DNA of 36,527 bases, from positions 1 to 36,527 of the forward strand of contig JAAESG010000634.1 in NCBI GenBank assembly GCA_024229615.1, read 5' to 3'. Below are positions 8,617-17,613 of the stretch, one piece after another. Under the pieces are notes generated by a model, which was given only the letters and a program-made list of their open reading frames with translations, ran no database searches and was not told the DNA's origin. Every line of letters starts with the position of its first letter. The first letter of the stretch is position 1. A program made the translations under genes and the position numbers. The stretch comes from Gammaproteobacteria bacterium. GTDB taxonomy: Bacteria; Pseudomonadota; Gammaproteobacteria; GCA-001735895.

Positions 8617-10502
8617 TGGGCTTTAGTGAACGCAATGATCGATTGTTTGAGGCTTTCCGCATCGAGTCCGTATTCTTCCAGTACCTGCTCACGGCTACCC
8701 TGTGAAGGGAATACGTCGGTGAGTCCGAGGCGTAACAACGGGATACTGAGACCTTGTTGATTCAGGTACTCGAGTACCGCTGAACCCGCGCCACCGATAA
8801 TACTCGAATCTTCCAGCGTGATCAGGTGCTCGTGTTTTTCGGCCAGGTCATTGATTAACGCTTCATCGAGTGGTTTGATAAAACGCATATTGACCAGGCT
8901 CAGGTCCAGTTCTTCGGCAATCGGCTGAGCGATACTGAAAAGACTGCCGAATACGAGTAAAGCGGTTCGCTTGCCTTGTCGAACCTGCAGGGCCTTGCCG
9001 ATTTCGATTCGATCGTTGACGTTTATCTTGTCGGGTTGCGGGACGCTATCTCTCGGATAGCGCACCAGTGCCGGGCCAGGATAATGATAAGCGGTGTTGA
9101 GCAATTCATACATATCCTCGCCATTGGCCGGTGCCATCATGATGATGCCCGGGATACAGCGACAGTATGCGGTATCGAAGCTTCCTGTGTGGGTCGCGCC
9201 GTCCGCTCCGACGATGCCTGCACGATCGATCGCAAATGTGACATCGAGGTTCTGTATCGCAACGTCATGGATAAACTGGTCGTAGGCGCGTTGCATGAAG
9301 GTCGAATAAATCGCAACCACGGGCTTGAGCCCCTCGCGCGCCATTCCGGCGGCCAGGGTCAGGGCGTGCTGCTCTGCGATGCCCACATCGTGATAACGTT
9401 GCGGTATTTGCTGTGAAAAATCGACCAGCCCGGAACCTTCGCGCATGGCCGGGGTCACCGCATGCAGCTTTAGATCCTGCTGGCCCTTGGCTACCAGCCA
9501 GTCAGAAAAGATACCGGTATATGATTGCATACCGGCTTTGCTCGATGATTTTACGATACCGGTCTCGGGATCGAATGGTCCGACGCCATGAAACTTGCAG
9601 GCATCCTCTTCGGCCGGCGGATAGCCCTTGCCCTTGCGCGTGACTATGTGCAGCATCCTCGGGCCCGACAACTGCTGCAGGTTATGTATTAACGAGAGCA
9701 GGTCGTTGAGATTGTGACCGTCTATGTGACCGCAATAGGAAAAACCCAGTTCCTCGAACAAGGTGCCCGGGGTCACCATTCCCTTGACGTGCTCTTCGGC
9801 GCGCTTGGCCAGTTCCCAGGCGCTCGGAATTCGCTTCAATACTTTTTTACTGCCCGAACGCAGGCTGGAATATATTTTCCCGGACCAGATGCTGGACAGG
9901 TACTTCGACATTGCCCCGACATTGGGCGAAATCGACATTTCATTATCGTTCAGGATAACCAGCAGGTCGTTATCGATGGCACCCCCGTGATTGAGCGCCT
10001 CGTAAGCCATGCCTGCAGTCATGCCACCGTCACCGATGATTGCGACGGTCTTGCGCTCGATTCCCTGTGATTTCGCAGCAATCGCCATGCCAAGCGCTGC
10101 ACTGATTGAAGTGCTCGAATGACCGGCGCCAAAATGGTCATATTCCGATTCGGTAATCTTGGGAAAACCGGAAAGCCCGCCTTTCTGGCGCAATCCCGAC
10201 ATTTGGTCGCGGCGACCGGTTAGAATTTTATGCGGATAACACTGATGTCCGACGTCCCAGATCAGGCGGTCGTGCGGTGTGTTAAAAAGATAATGTAGCG
10301 CGATGGTAATTTCGACTGAGCCCAGCCCGGAAGCGAGATGGCCGCCGGTTTTTGCCAGGCTTTGCAACAAAAAGTCACGCAACTCGTTCGCCAGAGCCGG
10401 TAATTGCTCGGCGTCCAGGTCGCGCAAATCCGCCGGGCTGTCGATCTGCGCCAATAGCGGGAATGTTTCGCTTAAGTTGTTCAATGTGTAACTATCCAGC
10501 AC
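8589..10502 (-). CDS. dxs: 1-deoxy-D-xylulose-5-phosphate synthase
   Basis: Thiamine-diphosphate enzyme that joins pyruvate and glyceraldehyde 3-phosphate, first step of the MEP isoprenoid pathway. The TPP motif is GDGGMTAG...ILNDNEMSIS; WDVGHQCYPHKILTGRR and GHSSTSIS are also present, then a pyrimidine-binding domain and the C-terminal transketolase domain. The GTG at 10502 gives 637 residues. Other candidates are TTG at 10532, overlapping ispA, and TTG at 10484; the family start is close to the last, so this is uncertain by a few residues. The final residues, EPVGFRES, come from palindromic repeat A and are not family sequence. xseB-ispA-dxs is a conserved operon. Confidence 0.96.
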   Translation of the reverse strand: MLDSYTLNNLSETFPLLAQIDSPADLRDLDAEQLPALANELRDFLLQSLAKTGGHLASGLGSVEITIALHYLFNTPHDRLIWDVGHQCYPHKILTGRRDQMSGLRQKGGLSGFPKITESEYDHFGAGHSSTSISAALGMAIAAKSQGIERKTVAIIGDGGMTAGMAYEALNHGGAIDNDLLVILNDNEMSISPNVGAMSKYLSSIWSGKIYSSLRSGSKKVLKRIPSAWELAKRAEEHVKGMVTPGTLFEELGFSYCGHIDGHNLNDLLSLIHNLQQLSGPRMLHIVTRKGKGYPPAEEDACKFHGVGPFDPETGIVKSSSKAGMQSYTGIFSDWLVAKGQQDLKLHAVTPAMREGSGLVDFSQQIPQRYHDVGIAEQHALTLAAGMAREGLKPVVAIYSTFMQRAYDQFIHDVAIQNLDVTFAIDRAGIVGADGATHTGSFDTAYCRCIPGIIMMAPANGEDMYELLNTAYHYPGPALVRYPRDSVPQPDKINVNDRIEIGKALQVRQGKRTALLVFGSLFSIAQPIAEELDLSLVNMRFIKPLDEALINDLAEKHEHLITLEDSSIIGGAGSAVLEYLNQQGLSIPLLRLGLTDVFPSQGSREQVLEEYGLDAESLKQSIIAFTKAQEPVGFRES

Positions 10503-10512
10503 GACTACCCGC

Positions 10513-11418
10513 TTAATGTGTCCGCTCAACAAACCAGGCCGAAATATACCTTAAAATATCGGCTTCCTCACCAAATATCGAAAGTGCCTGTAGCGCTTTC
10601 CGATGTAACTCCTGTGCTTTTTCCCGCGAAGCGTCGAGACCGATAATCGACGGGAAGGTCGGTTTGTTGCGCGCGCTGTCCGAACCCTGAGTTTTACCCA
10701 GGGTCGCAGTGTCACCCGTGACATCGAGAATATCATCCTGTACCTGGAAAGACAGGCCGATACATTTGGCGTATGAATCGAGTGCCTTGAACTGTGTTGT
10801 GCTGAGTTTGCTGGTACTGTGCGCAGCCAGTTGAACGCAGGTTCTGATCAGGGCGCCGGTTTTGTGGATATGCATGGTCTCGAGTTCTGCGATGTTGAGA
10901 GTCTTGCCAACCGCGGCCAGATCGATAGCCTGGCCTCCCGCCATTCCGCGTGAACCGGAAAACAGGGATAGTTTTTCGATCATCTGCAGGCGCGCCGTGT
11001 CGTCCTGGACCATCTGAGGATCGTGGCTGATGATGTAAAATGCCAGTGCCTGCAGCGCGTCGCCGGCTAAAATGGCAGTGGCTTCATCGAACTCACGATG
11101 ACAAGTGGGACGACCCCGGCGTAAATCGTCGTCATCCATGGCTGGCAGGTCATCATGAATCAGGGAATAGGCATGAATTATTTCGACGGCGGCAGCGGCG
11201 CCATCGACTCTTTCCAGGTCGATATCCAGTGCTGATGCGGTCGCATACACCAGAATCGGGCGCACCCGCTTGCCTGGCGCCAATACCGCGTAACGCATGG
11301 CCCGGTGTAGACGTATCGGATTAACCCTGGCCTGTGGCAGCCAGCGCTCGAGTGCTGCGTCTACTCTTTGCTGGAAGTCATCAACCAGGGACTCGAAGGG
11401 CTGGGCATCAATCTTCAT
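10513..11418 (-). CDS. ispA: Farnesyl diphosphate synthase (geranyltranstransferase)
   Basis: Prenyltransferase of 301 residues (E. coli IspA: 299) making farnesyl diphosphate from DMAPP/GPP and IPP. The first Asp-rich motif is DDLPAMDDDDLRRG and the second is QVQDDILD; GKRVRP, KTGAL and the C-terminal basic tail are in place. The two extra residues between the aspartates of the first motif are typical of bacterial FPP synthases. ATG at 11418 overlaps the xseB stop by 11 bases, so translation is coupled; an in-frame TTG at 11430 is less likely. The dxs start follows within about ten bases, giving two MEP/isoprenoid enzymes in one transcript. Confidence 0.95.
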   Translation of the reverse strand: MKIDAQPFESLVDDFQQRVDAALERWLPQARVNPIRLHRAMRYAVLAPGKRVRPILVYATASALDIDLERVDGAAAAVEIIHAYSLIHDDLPAMDDDDLRRGRPTCHREFDEATAILAGDALQALAFYIISHDPQMVQDDTARLQMIEKLSLFSGSRGMAGGQAIDLAAVGKTLNIAELETMHIHKTGALIRTCVQLAAHSTSKLSTTQFKALDSYAKCIGLSFQVQDDILDVTGDTATLGKTQGSDSARNKPTFPSIIGLDASREKAQELHRKALQALSIFGEEADILRYISAWFVERTH

Positions 11419-11653
11419 CAAGATCTTCAAAGGGAATGGTTTGCTGCAGGCCGTTTTTTTCGATCAACTGCTCGACGCGCAGTTCCGCGTTAGCCAGTGT
11501 GTCCTGGCAGGTCCTGGCAAGCTTGACTCCCTTTTCAAATTGCTCGAGCGATTGTTCCAGTCCCAACTCACCGGATTCCATGTTGGCGACGATTTTTTCC
11601 AGATTCTGCAGGGAATTTTCGAAATCTTTGAGTTTGTCTTTATCTTCGGCCAT
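11408..11653 (-). CDS. xseB: Exodeoxyribonuclease VII small subunit
   Basis: Protein of 81 residues from the ATG at 11653 (E. coli XseB: 80). It is entirely helical, with the family pattern FENSLQNLEKIVANMESGEL near residues 9-28, a following LEQSLEQFEKGVKL and the NAELRVEQL near the end. Several small subunits bind each XseA catalytic subunit to make the processive single-strand exonuclease. An in-frame ATG at 11692 would overlap radA and add non-family sequence. xseA is not in this window. Linkage to ispA and dxs is the usual arrangement. Confidence 0.93.
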   Translation of the reverse strand: MAEDKDKLKDFENSLQNLEKIVANMESGELGLEQSLEQFEKGVKLARTCQDTLANAELRVEQLIEKNGLQQTIPFEDLDED

Positions 11654-11681
11654 GTTATTACTCGCTGTCGCAATAGCGCGA

Positions 11682-13040
11682 TTATAGTGCATCCACCGTA
11701 TCAGCTAAATGACTGACCGGGATTAACTTGAGATCCTTGAAGGTTCCGCGTTTGGGCATATTGGCCTTCGCAATGATGGCCGATTCAAATCCGTGTTTAC
11801 TGGCCTCGCGTAAGCGTTCCTCGCCATTGGCGACCGGCCGGATTTCGCCCGATAGCCCTACCTCTCCGAAAACCAGCGAACGTTGATTAAGGGGACGGTC
11901 ACGAAAACTCGACAGGATGGCGAGGATGATGGCGAGGTCCGCGCCAGTTTCGGCAATTCGTACCCCACCCACGGCATTGATAAACACATCCTGGTCGTAA
12001 AGTGTGATGCCGCCGTGGCGTTGTAAAATAGCGATCAGCATAGCCAGGCGATTGGATTCGAGACCTACACTGAGGCGTCGTGGATGGCCACCGTAGCACT
12101 CGCTTACCAGGGCCTGGATTTCAACCAGAAAGGGTCTTGTACCCTCCCGTGAGACCATGACGACACTGCCTGGAACCGGTTCGTCATGCTGCGCCAGGAA
12201 TATCGCTGAAGGATTGCTCACCGGCTTCAGGCCCTCGTCTGTCATGGCAAAAATACCGAGCTCATTGACTGCGCCAAATCGGTTCTTGACGGCACGAATC
12301 ACCCGGTAACGGGTCGACGTGTCTCCTTCGAAGTAGAGTACGGTGTCGACCATATGCTCAAGCACGCGGGGTCCGGCCAGCTGACCTTCCTTGGTGACAT
12401 GCCCAACCAGGAAGATTGCGACATTGGATTGCTTGGCAAATCTCACCAGCATAGCGGTACTTTCGCGCACCTGGCTGACCGAGCCGGGGGCCGACTGGAG
12501 GCTGTTGCTGAAAATTGTCTGGATCGAATCGATGACCATAACCGCCGGTTTAGTAGTGCTGGCCTGCGCGATGATTTCTTCGACACAAGTTGAGCTGAGT
12601 AATTGCAGGCTGTCGGCGGGCAGGTTGAGGCGTCTGGCGCGTAAACTGACCTGTTGTGGCGATTCCTCCCCGGTGACGTAGAGCGCGTTGTGTTGCTGAC
12701 TGATCAGCGTCAGGCATTGCAACAGTATGGTGGACTTGCCAATTCCGGGGTCTCCCCCCAGTAGCACCACCGAGCCTTCGACCAGTCCGCCTCCGAGTAC
12801 ACGATCGAGTTCATCGATCTGGCAGCTAAATCGGGGTGTTTCACTGGTTGGGACCTGGCTAAGCGTCATCACCTGGGGCCGTGCTGTCCCATGCCAGTTG
12901 GTCTTGGCACCGTTGGCCGACGCCAGTAGCGGAATTTCGTCGATACAGTTCCAGCTTTTGCACTCCTGACACTGCCCCGACCATTTCGGTGACAGGCTGG
13001 CGCACTCACGGCACTGGAACTGGGCGCTGGTTTTAGCCAT
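11682..13040 (-). CDS. radA: DNA repair protein RadA (branch-migration ATPase)
   Basis: RecA-like DNA helicase/branch-migration factor of 452 residues, active in recombination intermediate processing. It has an N-terminal C4 zinc finger (Cys10, Cys13, Cys24, Cys27), Walker A GGDPGIGKST at 95-104, Walker B VMVIDSIQ, the RadA-specific KNRFG motif and a C-terminal Lon-protease-like domain (GGVRIAETGADLA...FGEVGLSGEIRPV). All key motifs are intact. The start overlaps the 3' end of the CorB-like gene by eight bases, and xseB begins 28 bases after the stop, so the five genes from the CBS protein to dxs may share a transcript. Confidence 0.97.
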   Translation of the reverse strand: MAKTSAQFQCRECASLSPKWSGQCQECKSWNCIDEIPLLASANGAKTNWHGTARPQVMTLSQVPTSETPRFSCQIDELDRVLGGGLVEGSVVLLGGDPGIGKSTILLQCLTLISQQHNALYVTGEESPQQVSLRARRLNLPADSLQLLSSTCVEEIIAQASTTKPAVMVIDSIQTIFSNSLQSAPGSVSQVRESTAMLVRFAKQSNVAIFLVGHVTKEGQLAGPRVLEHMVDTVLYFEGDTSTRYRVIRAVKNRFGAVNELGIFAMTDEGLKPVSNPSAIFLAQHDEPVPGSVVMVSREGTRPFLVEIQALVSECYGGHPRRLSVGLESNRLAMLIAILQRHGGITLYDQDVFINAVGGVRIAETGADLAIILAILSSFRDRPLNQRSLVFGEVGLSGEIRPVANGEERLREASKHGFESAIIAKANMPKRGTFKDLKLIPVSHLADTVDAL

Positions 13041-14334
13041 TCAAGGGTAGCTCAGATTGCAGGTTGGATTTGCCTGCGACCAACGCCAGGGAAATACGCG
13101 CCGTCTTTACCCTGTTGTTTTTCACCTGCATGATTTCAATTGGGTAATCATTAATTTTCATGCTGGTGCCGGCTTCGGGTATAAATTCCATGTGCTCCAG
13201 TATCAATCCGTTCAAGGTGCGCGGTCCTTCACTGGGTAGCTGAATATCGAGATTGCGATTGATCTCCCGAATATGGGTTGAACCATCGATCAGAAAGCTG
13301 CCATCGGCATCCTGGAAAAAGTCCTGGTGCAAGGCGCTAGGGTCGGTGGTGAACTCGCCGACAATTTCTTCCAGGATATCCTCGATTGTCACCAGTCCCT
13401 GGATATCTCCGTATTCATCAACGACGAATCCTATGCGGCGTTTATTCTTGCGAAAGTTAATCAGTTGAGTGGTTAGTGCGGTACCTTCCGGAATAAAATA
13501 ACCGTCACGGGTAAGCCCTACCAGGCTCTCGGAGTCAAATTCGTCTTTCAGCAGCAATGGCAGCATCTTGCGTAACAGCGCTGTACCGACCAGGTTGTCG
13601 ATGTTGCCTGAGAAAATAGGGATTCGTGTATAGGACAGATTGGTGATCAGTTTGAGGGTATCGTGCCAGTCATCTTCGAGATCGATACCGACGATTTCGC
13701 TACGAGGCACCATGATGTCGTCGACGGTTACCTTTTCGAGGTCGAGGATACTGAGCAACATATCGCGGTGTGAATCCGGGATCAGACCGCTGGTTTCGTT
13801 GACTGCAACACGCAATTCCGCTGAGTTCAAGGCGTCGTTACCGGGAGACTTGCCCGATAGCAGGAACAGTTTCAGTATCAGTTTGGCCAGCCAGTCGATC
13901 ACCGCGACCAGCGGGAACAGCAGCTTGCTCAGCGGTCGATAAACATAGGCGGCGGGAAATGCGATCTTTTCCGGGTTGGTTGCCGCCAGGGTTTTCGGCG
14001 TTACCTCGGCAAACAAAAGCAGTACCAGGGTCAGTACACCGGCTGCAATAGCAATCCCGGCCTCGCCGTAGAGGCGGTAGCCGATATAAGTTGCGAGCTG
14101 AGTGATCAAAATATTGATGAAGTTGTTGCCCAGCAATATCAACGTGATTAACTTGTCGGGTCGTTGCAGCAAGTCTACCGCGCGGATAGCACCGCCGTGT
14201 TTTTTGGCTGCGAGGTGCTTCAGGCGGTAGCGATTCAGGCTCATCAGTCCGGTTTCCGAACTGGAAAAGAATCCAGACAGTAGTATCAGCACTACGAAAG
14301 CGATATACAGCCAATATAACGGGATCTGATTCAA
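13033..14334 (-). CDS. HlyC/CorC family protein with DUF21 and CBS domains (CorB/YfjD-like)
   Basis: Membrane protein of 433 residues: a CNNM/DUF21 transmembrane domain (about residues 5-180, with FFSSSETGLMSLNR and PKTLAATNPEK), a CBS pair (about 200-335, with MVPRSEIVGID and FVVDEYGDIQGLVTIED) and a C-terminal CorC_HlyC transporter-associated domain. Homologues are linked to Mg2+/Co2+ transport or resistance. The start is a TTG at 14334; it reproduces the conserved beginning MNQIPL and no earlier ATG is in frame. The pair CorB-like/ypjD next to ffh is the same neighbourhood as in E. coli, which supports identity. No ribosome site stands out. Confidence 0.92.
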   Translation of the reverse strand: MNQIPLYWLYIAFVVLILLSGFFSSSETGLMSLNRYRLKHLAAKKHGGAIRAVDLLQRPDKLITLILLGNNFINILITQLATYIGYRLYGEAGIAIAAGVLTLVLLLFAEVTPKTLAATNPEKIAFPAAYVYRPLSKLLFPLVAVIDWLAKLILKLFLLSGKSPGNDALNSAELRVAVNETSGLIPDSHRDMLLSILDLEKVTVDDIMVPRSEIVGIDLEDDWHDTLKLITNLSYTRIPIFSGNIDNLVGTALLRKMLPLLLKDEFDSESLVGLTRDGYFIPEGTALTTQLINFRKNKRRIGFVVDEYGDIQGLVTIEDILEEIVGEFTTDPSALHQDFFQDADGSFLIDGSTHIREINRNLDIQLPSEGPRTLNGLILEHMEFIPEAGTSMKINDYPIEIMQVKNNRVKTARISLALVAGKSNLQSELPLNG

Positions 14335-14352
14335 CTAAAGCATCACGAAATG

Positions 14353-15141
14353 TTAAAGGATAAATTCAAGTACCAGCTTGCTACCGAAAAAGGCAAGCAT
14401 CAAAAAAGCAAATGCCGACAGTGTCCAGCGAATCGCGGTTTTGCCCCTCCAGCCGAATTTCAGGCGACCAAACAGCAAGACTCCGAGTATGAACCAGCCG
14501 ATGATGGACAACACCGTTTTGTGCACCAGGTGTTGCGCAAAAATATTCTCAAGATAGAAGAAACCGGTGAGCAGGGATGCGCTCAGGCAGATAAACCCGA
14601 AGCTCAGGAACTGGAATAGCAGGGTTTCCATATCGTGTAGCGGGGGCAGGTAGCGGATGAATCCGCCCGGATGATGGCGCCTGATTGAGCGATCCTGATA
14701 CGCCAGTAAGCCCGCCTGAAAGGCTCCCAGGGTGATCAGACTGTAGGCGATTATCGAGACCATGATGTGCCCCTGTACGGCATTGTTACTGATGCTGATC
14801 AAATGATCCGAAAAATGCAGGCTGGCGATTATCGTGGCAACGCCGCTGACCGGAAAAACGACGATACCCAGACTTTCGATTCGTCGATAAATGCTGCTGA
14901 GTAATATCTGGATCGATATAAGCCAGGCGATTAGCGAAAAAGCCTCGAAGAAGCCGAGATTCAAACCATCCGGCTGGATAATAAGAATATTCAGTATGAC
15001 TGCTTGCAACAGCATCGCAATTGTCGCCGGTGCTAGCGCGACCCAACGTTGATGCTGCGTTGTTCCTAGTTGTTTGTAGATCAAAAAGGCAGACAAGCAG
15101 TAAAGTAGGGCAGCGAACGCGCTTGCGGTGGTGGGGAACAT
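14353..15141 (-). CDS. ypjD: Cytochrome c assembly (CcsA/CcmC-like) membrane protein YpjD
   Basis: Integral membrane protein of 262 residues (E. coli YpjD: 263) with about eight hydrophobic helices. It belongs to the CcmC/CcsA heme-handling family by overall pattern and by histidines placed as in that family (HIMVSIIAY, HKTVLSIIGW). The WWD-like heme-binding segment of true CcmC/CcsA proteins is not evident, so heme export should not be assumed. It lies 18 bases before the CorB-like gene and is divergent from the ffh side, as in E. coli. ATG at 15141. Confidence 0.88.
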   Translation of the reverse strand: MFPTTASAFAALLYCLSAFLIYKQLGTTQHQRWVALAPATIAMLLQAVILNILIIQPDGLNLGFFEAFSLIAWLISIQILLSSIYRRIESLGIVVFPVSGVATIIASLHFSDHLISISNNAVQGHIMVSIIAYSLITLGAFQAGLLAYQDRSIRRHHPGGFIRYLPPLHDMETLLFQFLSFGFICLSASLLTGFFYLENIFAQHLVHKTVLSIIGWFILGVLLFGRLKFGWRGKTAIRWTLSAFAFLMLAFFGSKLVLEFIL

Positions 15142-15326
15142 TGGTTTAGATCAGTGGCTCAAGCTTTAAAGTGTAACTGAAAATCAGGGTTGTGGCACTA
15201 CTCGAATAGCGGCATTTTACCTGTCGGGGGCCTGGGAATCGATTCGAATTTACGACTTGTTGACTGTGCCATAAGTCGTTATTCAGGCACCGCGAATGAA
15301 CTAACTGTGCCGGGGGGTAAAAATAA

Positions 15327-15388
15327 TTGCACGTTGGTTACGCATGTTTGCTATAAAAATGTCCAGGGGAAGCGGGTATTTTCCCCTG
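15327..15388 (+). promoter_or_regulatory. Candidate promoter and hairpin before the MBL-fold gene
   Basis: An extended -10, TGC followed by TATAAA (15352-15357), has TTGCAC (15327-15332) 19 bases upstream, a longer spacer than ideal. Just after it is a hairpin, CAGGGGAA (15364-15371) with TTCCCCTG (15381-15388), in the presumed leader of the gene starting at 15424. No T-run follows immediately. The 282-base gap between ypjD and this gene otherwise holds nothing I can support. Confidence 0.4.
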
Positions 15389-15423
15389 TTGGCGACGCTT
15401 AAACAGGAACTCGAATTAAGTAT

Positions 15424-16188
15424 ATGCAAATTGAAATACTTGGGTGGGCAGGTGGCATAGGTGCAAATCTGAGGACCACCTCATTCCTGATCGATGATGA
15501 TTTGTTGATTGATGCAGGCACCGGACTGGGTGATTTGCCGCTCAATCAGATGACCGGTATTCGCCATATTTTTTTGACCCATTCGCATATGGACCACGTG
15601 GTCGGCTTGCCTTTGCTCGCCGACAGCATGTTTGGCGTACACGACGAACCAATAGTGGTGCATGCCCAGGAAAAAACCATCAAGGCGCTCAAGGCGCATA
15701 TTTTCAACTGGGTCATCTGGCCGGATTTTTCGGAATTGCCGAGCAAGGAAAATCCATCGATACATTTCGAAATTATGAACCCTGGCGATAAAGTGGACAT
15801 CCGTTCGCGTGAAATTGAAATGATCCAGGTGAATCACACGGTCCCCGGAGTTGGTTATTGCCTTTCGTCGCGCCGCGCCAGTATCGCCTTCAGCGGCGAT
15901 ACCACCACCAACGACAGCTTGTGGGAAGTGCTCAACCGTTATGAAAATATCGATCTGATGTTTGTCGAGTCCGCATTTTCAAATAACGATATCGAGATCA
16001 GCAAGATTTCCAAGCACTACTGTCCCAGGCTTCTGGGCGAGGATATTTTGAAAATGAAACATCGACCTGATATCTGGCTGACGCATTTCAAGCCGGGTGA
16101 CGAAGAATTGATTTACCACGAATGTGTCGATGCCATGCCCGAATTCAACGTACACCAGCTGAAAGGCGGCGAAGTATTCAAACTCTGA
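15424..16188 (+). CDS. MBL-fold hydrolase, class II cyclic-nucleotide phosphodiesterase-like
   Basis: Protein of 254 residues with the metal-binding THSHMDHVVGL (His53, His55, Asp57, His58), a later NHTVPGVGY histidine, FSGDTTTN with the bridging Asp, and a final LTHFKPG histidine. This order and the THSHxDH form resemble class II 3',5'-cyclic-nucleotide phosphodiesterases and RNase Z-type enzymes. cAMP cleavage is possible but unproven. ATG at 15424; the ribosome site is weak. In E. coli ypjD is directly divergent from ffh, so this gene sits as an insertion in that neighbourhood. It ends 60 bases before ffh, which has its own -10. Confidence 0.8.
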   Translation: MQIEILGWAGGIGANLRTTSFLIDDDLLIDAGTGLGDLPLNQMTGIRHIFLTHSHMDHVVGLPLLADSMFGVHDEPIVVHAQEKTIKALKAHIFNWVIWPDFSELPSKENPSIHFEIMNPGDKVDIRSREIEMIQVNHTVPGVGYCLSSRRASIAFSGDTTTNDSLWEVLNRYENIDLMFVESAFSNNDIEISKISKHYCPRLLGEDILKMKHRPDIWLTHFKPGDEELIYHECVDAMPEFNVHQLKGGEVFKL

Positions 16189-16212
16189 GCTTTTATCCCC
16201 GGAAGCCGCTGT

Positions 16213-16218
16213 TATAAT
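16213..16218 (+). promoter_or_regulatory. ffh promoter -10 box
   Basis: Perfect TATAAT 30 bases before the ffh ATG, between the MBL-fold gene and ffh. The -35 region is poor (TTTTAT about 16 bases upstream). A good ribosome site, AAGGGA, follows nine bases before the ATG. Confidence 0.5.
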
Positions 16219-16248
16219 GCCGATTTTGCGTAGCTAAGGGATCCTCCA

Positions 16249-17613
16249 ATGTTCGAAAGCCTGACCGATCGTTTATCCAAAACGCTACAAAACCTGCGCG
16301 GTCAGGGGCGTCTCACGGAGGATAATATTCGTGACAGCCTGCGTGAGGTGCGCATGGCTCTGCTCGAAGCCGACGTTGCTTTGCCGGTGGTGAAGGACTT
16401 TATTGAAGCGGTACGGGAAAAAGCCGTCGGTCTGGATGTTATCAGTAGCCTTTCGCCAGGACAGGCCCTGGTTAAGGTGGTTAACGATGAACTGGTCTCG
16501 ATCATGGGTGAATCCCAGACCGCTATCGATCTGAATCACAAGCCACCGGTGATCGTGTTAATGGCCGGCTTGCAAGGTGCTGGTAAAACTACGACCGCGG
16601 CCAAACTCGCGCGCCGGCTGCAGGAAGTCGAGAAAAAATCGGTGATGGTGGCGAGTGCCGATATATATCGTCCCGCGGCGATTGAGCAGCTAAAAACGCT
16701 TGCCGCGGAAGTCGGGGCTGATTTCCATCCCAGCAACAGCGAGCAGAAACCGGTCGCGATAGCCCGTGATGCGGTAGTGGCCGCTATCAGGGCTGGCAGC
16801 GAGGTGCTGATTCTCGATACCGCCGGTCGCCTCGCCATCGATCAGCAAATGATGGATGAAATACGCGCAATCCATGACGCTGTTGAACCTGCGGAAACCT
16901 TGTTCGTAGTCGATAGTATGACCGGCCAGGACGCTGCCAATACGGCCAAGGCATTTGATGATGCGCTGCCGCTTTCCGGTGTGGTGCTGACCAAGACGGA
17001 TGGAGACGCACGCGGTGGTGCGGCCCTGTCAGTCAGGCATATTACCGGTAAACCGATCAAGTTTATCGGTTCCGGTGAAAAGACCGATGCGCTCGAAGCC
17101 TTTCATCCCGATCGTATTGCCTCGCGCATTCTGGGCATGGGCGACATCCTGTCGCTGGTAGAGCAGGCACATGAAAAGGTCGATCATGACAAGGCCGAAA
17201 GACTTGCGCGTAAGGTCAAGAGGGGCAAAGGTTTTGACCTCGAGGATTTACGCGATCAGTTTTCCCAAATGGAGAAAATGGGTGGGCTCGGCAGTCTTGT
17301 CGACAAGTTACCCGGGATGGGAAGCGGAGTTTCCCAGGCGATGCAAAATCCCGCGCATACCAAACAGATGAAACGCATGGTCGCTATCATCGATTCGATG
17401 ACGCCGCTGGAACGGCGAAAACCCGAGTTGATCAACGGCTCGCGCAAACGTCGCGTCGCGCAGGGCTCCGGGACTCAGATACAGGACGTTAACCGTCTGC
17501 TCAAACAGCACAAGCAAATGCAGCGAATGATGAAGAAGATGGGTAGTAAGGGTGGTATGGCGAATATGATGCGTGGCATGAAAGGGCGCATGCCCCCCGG
17601 AATGGGCTTTTAA
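16249..17613 (+). CDS. ffh: Signal recognition particle GTPase Ffh
   Basis: SRP protein that binds signal sequences and 4.5S RNA and delivers ribosomes to FtsY. Length is 454 residues (E. coli: 453). The N domain is at 1-90. The G domain has GLQGAGKTTT (107-116), DTAGRLAID, TKTDGDARGG and GSGEKTDALE. The M domain is rich in methionine, with the RNA-binding SGTQIQDVNRLLKQ and the end MKGRMPPGMGF. The ATG has AAGGGA upstream. The last few codons and the TAA lie within palindromic repeat B (17600-17745), yet the C-terminus keeps the normal PPGM ending, so function should not be affected. rpsP follows after about 400 bases. Confidence 0.98.
   Translation: MFESLTDRLSKTLQNLRGQGRLTEDNIRDSLREVRMALLEADVALPVVKDFIEAVREKAVGLDVISSLSPGQALVKVVNDELVSIMGESQTAIDLNHKPPVIVLMAGLQGAGKTTTAAKLARRLQEVEKKSVMVASADIYRPAAIEQLKTLAAEVGADFHPSNSEQKPVAIARDAVVAAIRAGSEVLILDTAGRLAIDQQMMDEIRAIHDAVEPAETLFVVDSMTGQDAANTAKAFDDALPLSGVVLTKTDGDARGGAALSVRHITGKPIKFIGSGEKTDALEAFHPDRIASRILGMGDILSLVEQAHEKVDHDKAERLARKVKRGKGFDLEDLRDQFSQMEKMGGLGSLVDKLPGMGSGVSQAMQNPAHTKQMKRMVAIIDSMTPLERRKPELINGSRKRRVAQGSGTQIQDVNRLLKQHKQMQRMMKKMGSKGGMANMMRGMKGRMPPGMGF

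Noticed and set aside
13838-14314. Minus-strand frame of 158 codons within the CorB-like gene
   Set aside because: Same strand, different frame from the real gene; Arg- and Gln-rich frameshift composition, typical of a shadow.
15190-15402. 70-codon plus-strand frame in the ypjD-MBL gap
   Set aside because: No ribosome site, no known pattern, and it covers the promoter and hairpin of the next gene.
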